Source: Cytophagales bacterium (lineage in GTDB: Bacteria > Bacteroidota > Bacteroidia > Cytophagales > Cyclobacteriaceae). Taken from it: DNA of 29,482 bases. Below, piece after piece: positions 1 through 7,644 of this stretch. How positions within the stretch are numbered: the first letter of the stretch is position 1; each line of letters starts with the position of its first letter. The stretch covers positions 1-29,482 of the forward strand of contig DAHVFH010000162.1 of the NCBI GenBank assembly GCA_027317105.1, written 5' to 3'. The translations under genes and the position numbers were made by a program. The notes under the pieces are model-generated. The model saw only the letters and a program-made list of their open reading frames with translations. It did not search any database and had not been told where the DNA came from.

Positions 1-8
1 GTCTGCCA

Positions 9-75
9 CCCTCTCCCCGGCGAGAGGGTTGAACAGCCTTACGTTAACGCAGAAACTCTTTGGGTGAGGGAGTGT
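9..75. repeat. Hairpin-forming intergenic repeat (REP-like)
   Basis: CCCTCTC at 9-15 and GAGAGGG at 22-28 form a 7-bp stem around a C/G-rich loop. A palindromic CGTTAACG lies near 43-50, and a G-rich GGGTGAGGGAG block follows at about 62-72. The G/C-rich composition differs from the AT-leaning spacers elsewhere in the window, and this arrangement resembles dispersed intergenic hairpin repeats. It lies upstream of the promoter of the first gene. Whether it recurs in the genome cannot be judged from one copy. Confidence 0.4.
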
Positions 76-100
76 GTATTTTTGAATTGCGCCTGGTTTT

Positions 101-130
101 TTGAATACCGTTCCAGTCTCTTTATATTTA
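101..130 (+). promoter_or_regulatory. Bacteroidota-type promoter of the RIC-family gene
   Basis: TTG at 101-103, inside a TTTTTTG run, is followed by a 19-nt spacer and TATATTTA at 123-130. This matches the -33 TTTG / -7 TAnnTTTG consensus of Bacteroidota except for the last base of the -7 box. Transcription would start near 136-138, next to the ATG at 139, so the mRNA would have almost no leader. This argues for the start at 139 and against the in-frame ATG at 64. Confidence 0.5.
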
Positions 131-138
131 CCCAAGGT

Positions 139-897
139 ATGGGGCAGCACAATTTCCTAAATAAAAAAATAGCAGAGTTAGTGGACGAAAACCACTTGAT
201 GGCGCATTTGCTGTATTCTTTTGGCATTCCTTTTTATGAATACCCCACGCAGACCCTCAAACAAGTCTGCCAAGAAAAGGGATTGGCTTCGGAGCGTGTG
301 GAACGCGAGCTTGAAATTCAAAATGAAAATTTTAACGAAGCTGACCTTCCGCTTTTTTCCTATCGCATTGACGTGATCATTGAATACCTCAAACACGCCC
401 ATTACCTTTTCATCAAACAGAAGTTACCGTTCATCCATAAATTGGTTCAGAATTTTAAGGCTAATCATGTTGACTATTTGCAGTTGGAAGAGGATTTGAA
501 GACACTTTTTCCTTTGTTCATGGAAGATTTCATTCAACATATCCAAGAAGAAGAGAATACGTTGTTTAACTATATCCATCGGCTGGAGAGGGCAAAGGCA
601 GGTCGTTACCACCCAACTCGACTTTATCAGGCAATGGAGAAATTTTCGCTCCAAAATTGTGCGCTCGAACACAAAGACCACGATGATGAAATGGCCGGCA
701 TTCGCAAAATGACTAAAGACTATTTTCTCTCTCAAGATGCCCCGCTGCATGTGAAAGTAATTTACGCAGAGTTAATCCAATTCGAAAAGAGCCTTCAAAT
801 CCACGCCAAGATCGAAAATGAAATTTTGTTTCCGAAGGCGTTGCTGTTGGAAAGCCAGGTGAAAGTCATCTTTTTTGAAAAGGCGAAATGGAATTGA
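139..897 (+). CDS. Hemerythrin-domain protein of the RIC (repair of iron centres, YtfE/ScdA) family
   Basis: This 252-residue protein resembles the di-iron RIC proteins that help repair nitrosatively or oxidatively damaged Fe-S clusters. The first ~60 residues look like the ScdA N-terminal domain: a GIPFYEYP stretch followed by TLKQVCQEKGL. The Cys-Cys pair usual in that domain is replaced by Tyr-Glu-Tyr. The rest fits a hemerythrin four-helix bundle, with His and Glu ligand candidates in HAH, HIQEEENTLF, EHKDHDDE and HAKIENEILFP. An in-frame ATG at 64 would add 25 residues encoded partly by the upstream repeat. I prefer 139 because that peptide is unlike the family and a promoter ends just before 139. 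The family is likely, but the exact role is inferred. It ends 23 nt before ruvX and may be cotranscribed with it. Confidence 0.75.
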   Translation: MGQHNFLNKKIAELVDENHLMAHLLYSFGIPFYEYPTQTLKQVCQEKGLASERVERELEIQNENFNEADLPLFSYRIDVIIEYLKHAHYLFIKQKLPFIHKLVQNFKANHVDYLQLEEDLKTLFPLFMEDFIQHIQEEENTLFNYIHRLERAKAGRYHPTRLYQAMEKFSLQNCALEHKDHDDEMAGIRKMTKDYFLSQDAPLHVKVIYAELIQFEKSLQIHAKIENEILFPKALLLESQVKVIFFEKAKWN

Positions 898-920
898 CTT
901 TTTAATTTTCAAAACTCCTG

Positions 921-1337
921 ATGGGAAGAATCCTTGCGATTGATTACGGCTTGAAACGCACTGGGCTTGCCGTTACAGATCCCTTACAAATTATTGCCAC
1001 CGGTTTAGAAACGGTTGAAACTTCCAGCTTGATAAATTTCCTGAAAAATTATTTCTTAAAAGAAGTGGTTGAAGAAACGATCATCGGCATGCCAAAAAAA
1101 TTGAATAACCAGGATTCAGATACAGCCGCTTCGGTGAAAAAATTCATTCTTATATTCAACAAGAATTTCCCCGCCATGAAGATATCTGAAGTGGATGAGC
1201 GATTCACTTCCAGCATCGCTCAACAAACCATGATAGCCGGAGGAATGAAGAAAAAAGACCGCCAGGTGAAGGGAAATATAGACAGAATCAGCGCTACAAT
1301 TATTTTACAAAGTTACATGCAAAGCAGAAATATCTAG
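921..1337 (+). CDS. ruvX: Putative pre-16S rRNA nuclease / Holliday junction resolvase-like YqgF
   Basis: The 138-residue product has the RNase H-like fold signature of the YqgF/RuvX family: an N-terminal strand with DYGLKRTG (Asp8), the second strand ending in TIIGMPKKL, DERFTS at 92-97, and a final acidic helix NIDRISATIILQ (Asp121). Length is normal for the family. YqgF processes the 5' end of 16S rRNA in E. coli, and a Holliday-junction activity was proposed earlier. The gene starts 23 nt after the RIC gene with no clear ribosome-binding site. Confidence 0.9.
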   Translation: MGRILAIDYGLKRTGLAVTDPLQIIATGLETVETSSLINFLKNYFLKEVVEETIIGMPKKLNNQDSDTAASVKKFILIFNKNFPAMKISEVDERFTSSIAQQTMIAGGMKKKDRQVKGNIDRISATIILQSYMQSRNI

Positions 1338-1353
1338 TGCAGAGGTTATAAAC

Positions 1354-1427
1354 GAGGCACTTTTAAAACGAAGAACAAACTAAAATTGTACTTCGTGCCT
1401 CATGCATTGTACTTCTTATTACCTTTG
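1354..1427 (+). promoter_or_regulatory. Spacer with -7 box of def, inverted and direct repeats
   Basis: TACCTTTG at 1420-1427 is a perfect TAnnTTTG -7 element 17 nt before the def start, but no TTG lies at the expected distance. The same spacer has GAGGCAC (1354-1360) pairing with GTGCCTC (1395-1401), an inner CGAAG/CTTCG pair (1369-1373, 1391-1395), and a 10-nt direct repeat ATTGTACTTC at 1385-1394 and 1406-1415. Starts of the direct repeat are 21 bp apart, about two helical turns. The repeats could be an operator or a weak terminator for ruvX; neither is shown. Confidence 0.4.
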
Positions 1428-1444
1428 TAGTTTAATTTTTTACC

Positions 1445-1996
1445 ATGGTTTATCCGATAGTTATGTATGGTGACGCAGTGTTGCGCAAAAAGGCAAAAGA
1501 CATTGAAAAAGGGAAAGACATTCTTGCTTTAGTTAATGACATGTTTGAAACCATGAATGCAGCCCACGGTATCGGCTTGGCCGCTCCCCAGATCGGGAAA
1601 GGAATACGTCTTTTTGTGGTCGATGGCACCACGGTAGAAGATGAACCCACGCTTAAAGATTTCAAAAAGGTATTCATCAATCCGATCCTGTTAAAGGAAG
1701 AAGGTGACCCTTGGCTTTTTGAAGAAGGGTGTCTTAGTATTCCCAGCATTCGGGAGGAAGTAGAAAGACCAGAAAAAATCAGAATCCGTTACTTCGATGA
1801 AAATTGGAATGAACACGAAGAAGAATTTGATGACATGAAAGCCCGGATTATTCAGCACGAATATGATCATATCGAAGGGAAGCTTTTTATCGACTACCTC
1901 ACGCCTTTAAAAAAACGGATGCTCAAAGGAAAACTAAACGATATCAGCAAAGGCGAAGTGGATACTGAGTATAGGATACTCGCGCCAAAACGGTGA
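1445..1996 (+). CDS. def: Peptide deformylase
   Basis: This removes the N-formyl group from nascent proteins. All three family motifs are present: GIGLAAPQ at 42-49, EGCLS at 94-98 (Cys96 is a metal ligand), and QHEYDH at 137-142 (two His ligands and the catalytic Glu). The metal site is therefore complete. The 183-residue length is typical of Bacteroidota deformylases. Its stop codon overlaps the GTG start of the following broken gene (GTGA at 1993-1996), so the two were probably cotranscribed and translationally coupled. Confidence 0.96.
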   Translation: MVYPIVMYGDAVLRKKAKDIEKGKDILALVNDMFETMNAAHGIGLAAPQIGKGIRLFVVDGTTVEDEPTLKDFKKVFINPILLKEEGDPWLFEEGCLSIPSIREEVERPEKIRIRYFDENWNEHEEEFDDMKARIIQHEYDHIEGKLFIDYLTPLKKRMLKGKLNDISKGEVDTEYRILAPKR

Positions 1997-4084
1997 TTAC
2001 TAAATCCAAAATTGCGAACTCAAAACTCAAGATATTTAGGGCATTCCTAGTTTACCTATTTTTTCTCTTTAGCTTAAATTCTGCCTTTGCTCAATCCCTA
2101 ATTTCGGGCAAAGTTTTGGATCAATCCAAAAAACCGATTGCGTATGCCAACATCGGGATTCCCAACACAAGCATTGGCACAATCTTGGATGAAGACGGCT
2201 CCTTTTCTTTTATTCCCTCACAAAACGCAAAAGACACACTGCGATTTTCAGCCATCGGCTTTGCCAAAAGAAATGTTCCAATTTTAATAAATAAGCGCTC
2301 GGATTTTACTGTTTATTTAAAGGAAAGATCAATTCAACTAAAGGAGGTGACGGTTGTTTCGAAGAAAGAAAAAAACAAAACCTTTGAGTTGGGTAATCGA
2401 ATCTTCAGGGGAGGTGTTTTGCAAACCGATACGTTGTATGCGGGTTCTGCGTTTGCGATTCTGATAAAAGCCAGCGATAAATCTCAAAAAGACTTTTCCT
2501 TTCCAGTCTATTTACAGAAGGCAAGGGTCTGGGTTTATTGAAATAATTTGCCTTCTTTCAAATAGCGCGCCAGGCTTTACGCCATCGACAGTCTAACACA
2601 ATCTCCAGGAGAAGATTTGCTGGGCATAAGCATGGTCATGGAGTCCTCGATGAAAAACGGTTGGATGGAATTTGACTTTTCTAAATTAAATTTTTTGGTC
2701 ACCAAACCATTTTACATTGCAGTTGAGCGCATCTTGACTTCGAGCGATCGAGAAAGGGTGGCCCGCGGCTATCAGGAGTTCATTCGCAAGCACCCGTCTA
2801 GATTAAAAATTGATACGGTATTAGTAGATGACAAAAAGCAGGTCAGAGAGCGACTGGGTTGGAGTGGTATTGATTTGCCGGGTACTTTCATTGGAATTGC
2901 AAATAATAAAAAAATAGAGGAACGAAATGTTTGCTACACGCGAAAAACGAGTTTCGATAAATGGGAGAAAGTAAAAGGAATTTTATCGGCAACGGTAACA
3001 CTTAGCAATCAACCGCTTTCTGTAGAAGTAAAAACGCAAACTTCAAAAGAAAAGCCATGCAAAGAAAAAACGCCTGAATGCAAATCGACCCTATTGTGCC
3101 AAAAGTTTTTAGAAGATACGAATGTCAATGGACTTCAGCTTTGTGTGAGCGTGAAAGGCGAAACCAAACTTTCGAAAGGATTTGGGTTGGCTGATGTTGA
3201 AAATAATCTGCCTGTAACCACGGCTACCAAGTTCAGGATCAATAGCGTTTCTAAAGCAGTCACCTCAGTCGCGCTGATAAAATTGACGTCTGAGAATAAA
3301 TTGGATCTCGATGCACCAATCCAAAAGTATGTCCCTTCCTTTCCTGAAAAGAAATATATAATCACTACTCGTCAGTTGGCTGGGCATTTGGGAGGCATTC
3401 GTGATTATTATGGGAATATGAGTGACTTGCGTGACCTTGTTAGGAACGAGCATTACCATAATTCAACAGACGCAATTAAGATTTTTGAAAATGATAGTCT
3501 GGTTTATAAACCAGGTGATCGGTTTCATTATTCAAGTTTTGGATGGAATTTAATTGGAGCTGTGATCGAGGGGGCAAGTGGCCAAAAATACCTGGATTAT
3601 ATGGAGCAAACTATCTGGAAGCCTGTCGGCATGCTCAACACGTGCAGACGATAACACGAAAAACATTTCCAACAGAAGCAAATTCTATGATGCAGCCGGA
3701 GGTGAAAATAATTATGGCGATTTTAGTCATATGTACTCAGGCGGTGGTCTTTTGTCAACCACAGAAGATTTGATGAAGTATGGAAATGCATTGCTTCACG
3801 GAAACTTACTAGACTCAACCCTTTCCAAAGAGCTATTTAAAACCCAATATACTTCAGATGGAAAAGCAACGGGTTATGGAATGGGTTGGTATGTGGGCAA
3901 GGACAAAAACGGTCACCGCATTTGGTACCATTCAGGTGATATGCTGAGCAGCAGTTCGTATTTGATCTTGTATCCTGATGATGATATTGTAATTGCTTAT
4001 CTGGCCAATTCGCAAGAAGGAGTTTTGTTTGATGTGCAGAAGATTGGAGAGATTTTTTATTCTTTCAAGGAATCTGCGCGCTAA
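1993..4084 (+). pseudogene. Broken carboxypeptidase-regulatory-domain / beta-lactamase-like serine hydrolase
   Basis: Three fragments read as one protein of about 690 residues. Codons 1993-2541 (GTG start) give a signal peptide ending in FAQ and a CarboxypepD_reg-like beta-sandwich. The same frame continues through TGA (2539-2541) and TAG (2563-2565) into RARLYAIDSLTQSPGEDLL and on to 3654, where a class C beta-lactamase-like (S12, LACTB-type) domain begins. Its nucleophile motif SVSK and YSSFGWN are visible. Near 3643 the frame shifts by +1, and homology resumes at ADDNTKNISNRSKFYD, running to 4084 with the HSG motif in WYHSGD. Two nonsense codons plus a frameshift mean no full-length protein is expected. 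The natural substrate is unknown, and a resistance role is not implied. Alternatively, sequence errors created the breaks. Confidence 0.85.
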
Positions 4085-4280
4085 TCCTATTCAGGGGCCC
4101 TTAGGTGGTGCAGGAGCGCAAGGAAGTGGACTGCATGCATCATAGAATTTCCAAGTCCAGGCATGGCCACTTATTTTATTTTTTTCATTGCTCGAGTTCA
4201 CTTCGTTTCAAATTGTCTCACCAGTTTAAAAAAATAAATGAAGATGATTTCATGCTCATAATTTAACCAAAAATATACGT

Positions 4281-4309
4281 AACCATTTTGGTAACATTTT
4301 ATATCTTTG
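4281..4309 (+). promoter_or_regulatory. higB promoter with a possible operator
   Basis: TATCTTTG at 4302-4309 is a perfect TAnnTTTG -7 element, only 4 nt before the GTG start at 4314, which suggests a leaderless transcript. Upstream, ACCA and TGGT arms around TTT at 4282-4292 form a small inverted repeat flanked by TAA and AAC. It sits just upstream of the -7 box, where a HigA-type repressor could block RNA polymerase. There is no TTG at the ideal -33 distance. Operator function is inferred from how HigBA loci are normally autoregulated. Confidence 0.45.
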
Positions 4310-4313
4310 CAAC

Positions 4314-4626
4314 GTGAGAGTTGTTGCTGTAAAAACACTTAAAAAGTATATCGAAGTCTTTCCTAAAGCAAAACAGTCAATATTATCCTGGTATGAGGAA
4401 GCAGAAAAAGCGAATTGGAACAGTCCAAATGAATTAAAAGAGCAGTATCATCACAGCTCCATAGTATCAGAAAAGCGAGTGGTCTTTAATATTCATGGAA
4501 ACTCTTTTCGGTTGGCGGTGGATATTGAATTCCGATTAAAAATAATTTTTGTGGTTTGGGACTCATTCACAATACGACAAAATGGACATTAAAAAATTAA
4601 GCTATGATAAAGCCAATAAAAAGTAA
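4314..4626 (+). pseudogene. higB: HigB-type mRNA interferase toxin, frameshifted near its C terminus
   Basis: The open frame 4314-4592 (GTG start, 92 codons) matches the HigB toxin family, which are ribosome-associated RNases of the RelE superfamily. MRVVAVKTLKKY, the WYEEAEKANW helix, SIVSEKRVVFNIHGN and the core strand FRLAVDIEFRLKIIF are all recognisable. After residue ~79 the frame reads an unrelated tail. The conserved end of the family (a [G]THxxYD motif) is instead found in the +1 frame: WFGTHSQYDKMDIKK from 4552, ending at TAA 4624-4626. One extra base in the T run at 4546-4550, or loss of two bases, explains this. The toxin is probably inactive, but a sequencing error or recoding is possible. 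The extended frame overlaps the antitoxin start at 4604. Confidence 0.75.
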
Positions 4627-4963
4627 TTCGCAGTACGAAGCCGCTTTAAGCCGGATATATCTGTTGATGCAAAAGGACGTGCGCGCAAACTCACCAGAAT
4701 CTGATGAAATTGAAGTCTTATCTGTATTAGTAAAAGAATACGAAAACGTCCACTTTCCCATGCCAAAGCCTAACCCCTTGGAAGCTATAAAATTCAGGAT
4801 GGAACAAAAGGGAATGACAGAAGGAGAATTATCTGAAATACTCGGGCACAGATCACGCAAATCTGAAATACTTTCCGGCAAAAGAAAGTTGAGTTTGAGC
4901 ATGATCCGAAAGTTGAATGAAATATTGAATATCCCTGCTGAAGTTTTAATACAATCATATTAG
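4604..4963 (+). CDS. higA: HigA-type antitoxin with XRE helix-turn-helix
   Basis: This 119-residue protein has the usual Bacteroidota HigA layout. An N-terminal toxin-binding part begins MIKPIKSNSQYEAALSRI and contains an acidic ESDEIEVLSVLVKEYE segment. A proline-rich linker (PMPKPNPLEAI) leads to an XRE helix-turn-helix at about 64-112 (MTEGELSEILGHRSRKSEILSGK). It would neutralise the HigB product and repress the shared promoter. The order toxin-then-antitoxin is characteristic of HigBA. Its frame is intact although the toxin's is not, so it may now act only as a DNA-binding protein or as an antidote to related toxins. Confidence 0.9.
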   Translation: MIKPIKSNSQYEAALSRIYLLMQKDVRANSPESDEIEVLSVLVKEYENVHFPMPKPNPLEAIKFRMEQKGMTEGELSEILGHRSRKSEILSGKRKLSLSMIRKLNEILNIPAEVLIQSY

Positions 4964-4999
4964 TCCGGGGCACTTTGAGTCCTTTCAATTTTTAAAACC

Positions 5000-6142
5000 G
5001 TGAATATAAAATCCCGTCTTCCTGAAGTTGGCACTTCTATTTTCACCGTGATGTCGCGTATGGCACTGGAGCATAGTGCCATCAACCTTTCGCAAGGATT
5101 CCCTGATTTTCCGGTATCAGAGAAATTGATCGACCTGATTCATCAAAAAATGAAAGAGGGCAACAATCAATATGCTCCGATGGCAGGAACTCCAATGTTG
5201 CGCAAAGCGATAGCCGAGGTGATTGAGAAAACCTATCAGCGACCAACTGATTTCGAAACGGAGATCACCATAACGGCAGGAGGCACAGAAGCGATCTTTG
5301 CCACCATTGCGGCTATAATCGGTTCAGGTGATGAGGTAATTTTGTTTGACCCCGCCTATGATTCCTACGATCCCGCCATCCGCTTGAACGGGGGTGTCCC
5401 AATCCACTTAAATTTATTGCCTCCCGATTTTGCGATTGATTGGAACGCGGTGAAAAGCAAAATCACTTCACGAACGCGAATGATTTTGATTAACACACCT
5501 CATAATCCTACTGGTGCAGTGTTAAGTGAATCGGATATGAGAATATTGGAGACATTGGCCATAGAACATGATCTCATTGTTCTCAGTGACGAAGTGTATG
5601 AGCGGATCATTTTCGAAAATAAAAAACACGAAAGCGTATTGAGCTATCCGTTGCTTAAAGAAAGAAGCATTGCCGTTTTTTCTTTTGGGAAGACATTTCA
5701 TGCTACCGGATGGAAGGTCGGTTATGCAGTAGCTTCTGAGCCGCTCACCAAAGAAATCAGAAAGGCACATCAATTTATCACCTTCAGCGTGAACACACCG
5801 GTGCAATTGGCCTTGGCGGAATATTTGGGCGATCCGGAGAATTACCTTCACCTCGGAAAATTCTATCAACAAAAAAGGGACTTCTTTTTGAGTGAAATAA
5901 AAGGCTCTTCATTAAAACCTTTGCCCTGTTTTGGAAGTTATTTTCAATTGCTTTCCTATGAAGGGGTTTCTAAAAAGTCAGATGCCGAAATGACGGAATG
6001 GATGACCAAAGAAATGAAACTGGCTCCAATTCCAGTTTCTGCTTTTTACAAAGACAAATCCGATCATCAATTATTGCGCTTTTGCTTTGCCAAGGGAGAA
6101 GATACCTTGCAGAAATCAGGGAAAATTTTGAAAAACATCTAG
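5000..6142 (+). CDS. Class I/II PLP aminotransferase, methionine/kynurenine type (YbdL-like)
   Basis: A fold-type I PLP enzyme of 380 residues. Visible elements are the N-terminal INLSQGFPDFP substrate loop, TAGGTEAIF (cofactor phosphate), NTPHNPTG with the PLP-contacting Asn169, SDEVYE (Asp197, Tyr200), the Schiff-base lysine Lys231 in SFGKTFHATGWKVGY, and a late Arg in LLRFCFAKGED that would bind the substrate carboxylate. The SFGKTFHATGWK signature and length fit YbdL and glutamine transaminase K relatives, which use methionine, glutamine or kynurenine. An omega-amidase gene lies downstream at 6817, as expected for the glutamine-transaminase/omega-amidase route. The start is GTG at 5000. 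It is convergent with the DUF2442 gene 49 nt away. Substrate is inferred. Confidence 0.88.
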   Translation: MNIKSRLPEVGTSIFTVMSRMALEHSAINLSQGFPDFPVSEKLIDLIHQKMKEGNNQYAPMAGTPMLRKAIAEVIEKTYQRPTDFETEITITAGGTEAIFATIAAIIGSGDEVILFDPAYDSYDPAIRLNGGVPIHLNLLPPDFAIDWNAVKSKITSRTRMILINTPHNPTGAVLSESDMRILETLAIEHDLIVLSDEVYERIIFENKKHESVLSYPLLKERSIAVFSFGKTFHATGWKVGYAVASEPLTKEIRKAHQFITFSVNTPVQLALAEYLGDPENYLHLGKFYQQKRDFFLSEIKGSSLKPLPCFGSYFQLLSYEGVSKKSDAEMTEWMTKEMKLAPIPVSAFYKDKSDHQLLRFCFAKGEDTLQKSGKILKNI

Positions 6143-6191
6143 ACCTTTGCAAGGTACATCGAGAAATCAATTCTGTGCTTTTAGGTGCTGG

Positions 6192-6512
6192 CTAATGCGC
6201 CATCGGTAAATCAATCTTAAGCAATTCGTATTTCAACAACCCACGAAGGTTAATGTCTTCATCCAGTTCAGGCCAATGAATTTCCGTCCCTTCATTTTCA
6301 AAATTTTGTACTTGCGAGAAAGAAGCTTTGGCTAAAAACTTAAAGTCGGATAAAGGCCTTTTAATAATCTTTTTACTGTTTAATAAAACCACAATCAGGT
6401 CAAGTTCTTTATCAAACCAAACTGATTTAATGCGTAATCCTTCTTCAAAAACTAATCGGTCTAAAGGATCCGTGGCTGGTATATTTACAATTTCGTCATC
6501 CAAAATGCTCAT
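6192..6512 (-). CDS. DUF2442 family protein
   Basis: This 106-residue protein (ATG at 6512; an in-frame TTG at 6524 is a weaker option) has the DUF2442 pattern: RIKSVWFDKELDLIVVLLNSKK, then RPLSDFKFLAKAS, and the C-terminal IHWPELDEDINLRGLL. Members are small proteins usually encoded next to DUF4160, and the pair is often regarded as a candidate toxin-antitoxin-like module, which I cannot confirm. Here the DUF4160 reading frame lies immediately upstream on the same strand, so the usual order is preserved. The pair sits between two plus-strand genes of a likely common pathway, which suggests a later insertion. Confidence 0.8.
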   Translation of the reverse strand: MSILDDEIVNIPATDPLDRLVFEEGLRIKSVWFDKELDLIVVLLNSKKIIKRPLSDFKFLAKASFSQVQNFENEGTEIHWPELDEDINLRGLLKYELLKIDLPMAH

Positions 6513-6545
6513 TCCATTTTTCAATAAAAAGCGCTCGGTTAAGCT

Positions 6546-6731
6546 CTAAAATTTCGTTAATCTTTCATCTTTCAGGAACCGTAAACCATACAAATAACTG
6601 AATTTATTTAAAGGTAGCAGCCAAATCTTGCCATTTGCATTTCCCTTTTTTACGTGAATGTGAACGGGTTCCGTTCCTTCTCCCGAGAAAAAATAAAACC
6701 TGAATCCTTCTAAAACTAAAACAGTTGGTAT
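6546..6731 (-). pseudogene. DUF4160 family protein lacking a standard start codon
   Basis: The minus strand from 6731 encodes PTVLVLEGFRFYFFSG, then EPVHIHVKKGNANGKIW and a short tail ending at TAG (6548-6546), 61 codons plus stop. This is the DUF4160 pattern, whose members begin M-P-T and carry HIHV. Here the codon at the Met position (6731-6729) is ATA, and no ATG, GTG or TTG lies between the upstream in-frame stop and the conserved core. An ATG-to-ATA change probably destroyed the start, although rare ATA initiation is conceivable. The DUF2442 partner follows 33 nt downstream on the same strand. Confidence 0.65.
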
Positions 6732-6816
6732 TAGGTTGTAAAAATTAGTAAAAGATTCCCTAAGTCCTATGGATTAACCTGCCCATTCGTTTTCTTTGTA
6801 GTCTGTTTCAATAGCC

Positions 6817-7644
6817 ATGCAGGACTTAAAAATTACTCTTATTCAATCTGATCTCCATTGGGAGGACATTGGGGCTAATTTGGCCATGTTTGAGGAGAAA
6901 ATCTGGCAGATTGGACAATCCACTGACGTCATTGTTTTGCCTGAGATGTTCACCACCGGGTTTAGCATGAAAGCCAGCAAGCTGGGCGAAATGATGAACC
7001 TTCGCACCTTCAAGTGGATGAAACAAATGGCCGACCAAACGGGGGCCTTGATTTTAGGAAGTTTTATCGCCCACGTTCATGAGCGTTATTACAACCGCCT
7101 TTTGTGGATGGAACCAGGGGGCAATTTCAAAACATACGATAAACGCCACCTGTTCCGCATGGCCGAGGAGCAAACCGTATATGCTCAAGGTGAAAGCTTA
7201 TTGATCGGCCATTGGAAGGGCTGGAGAATTTGCCCGCTTATTTGTTATGATCTTCGATTTCCCGTTTGGAGCCGCAACCGCTGGAACGCCTCACTTAATA
7301 AATCTACTTACGATTTATTAATTTATGTGGCTAACTGGCCGCAGGTTAGATCAACTGCATGGGAAACCCTACTCCGTGCCAGGGCCATCGAAAACTTAAG
7401 TTATTGCGTTGGTGTAAACCGCGTAGGAACTGATGGAAATGGTGTTGAACACAACGGACTCAGCTCCATCGTTGGGCCAAAGGGCGATACCATATTTTCA
7501 GTGGAAGGCGTGGAGACCATAAAGACCATAGAACTCAGCGCTCACGCACTGGAAGCTTACCGCGATCGCTTTCCGGCCCTACTCGATGCAGATGACTTTA
7601 CAATCGAAGCAGAAATTTTTGAGGAAAAAGATTTTCTGAGCTGA
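6817..7644 (+). CDS. Omega-amidase (nitrilase superfamily, YafV/Nit2-like)
   Basis: A carbon-nitrogen hydrolase of 275 residues with the complete Glu-Lys-Cys triad: Glu43 in VLPEMFTTGFS, Lys109 in YDKRHLF and Cys143 in LICYDLRFP. The FTTGFS block and the RMAEE that follows DKRHLF are typical of YafV/Nit2 omega-amidases, which hydrolyse 2-oxoglutaramate to 2-oxoglutarate and ammonia. Those keto-amides are made when glutamine donates its amino group in transamination, for example in methionine salvage. The aminotransferase at 5000-6142 is a good candidate to produce the substrate. It is cytoplasmic with no signal peptide. The start at 6817 is the only ATG near the conserved N terminus. Confidence 0.9.
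   Translation: MQDLKITLIQSDLHWEDIGANLAMFEEKIWQIGQSTDVIVLPEMFTTGFSMKASKLGEMMNLRTFKWMKQMADQTGALILGSFIAHVHERYYNRLLWMEPGGNFKTYDKRHLFRMAEEQTVYAQGESLLIGHWKGWRICPLICYDLRFPVWSRNRWNASLNKSTYDLLIYVANWPQVRSTAWETLLRARAIENLSYCVGVNRVGTDGNGVEHNGLSSIVGPKGDTIFSVEGVETIKTIELSAHALEAYRDRFPALLDADDFTIEAEIFEEKDFLS

Noticed and set aside
64..138. N-terminal extension of the RIC-family gene from an upstream ATG
   Set aside because: The peptide is encoded partly by the repeat, is unlike the family, and lies upstream of or within the promoter ending at 130.
1993..4084. Reading TGA/TAG as sense codons (genetic code variant)
   Set aside because: Core genes in the window use TGA and TAG as normal stops (def and the GroES-like gene, for example), and a frameshift is also present, so decay is simpler.
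4085..4135. Short open stretch reading PLGGAGAQGSGLHAS after the broken lactamase-like gene
   Set aside because: Gly-rich and suggestive of a gene end, but too short to assign and without upstream continuity in a homologous frame.
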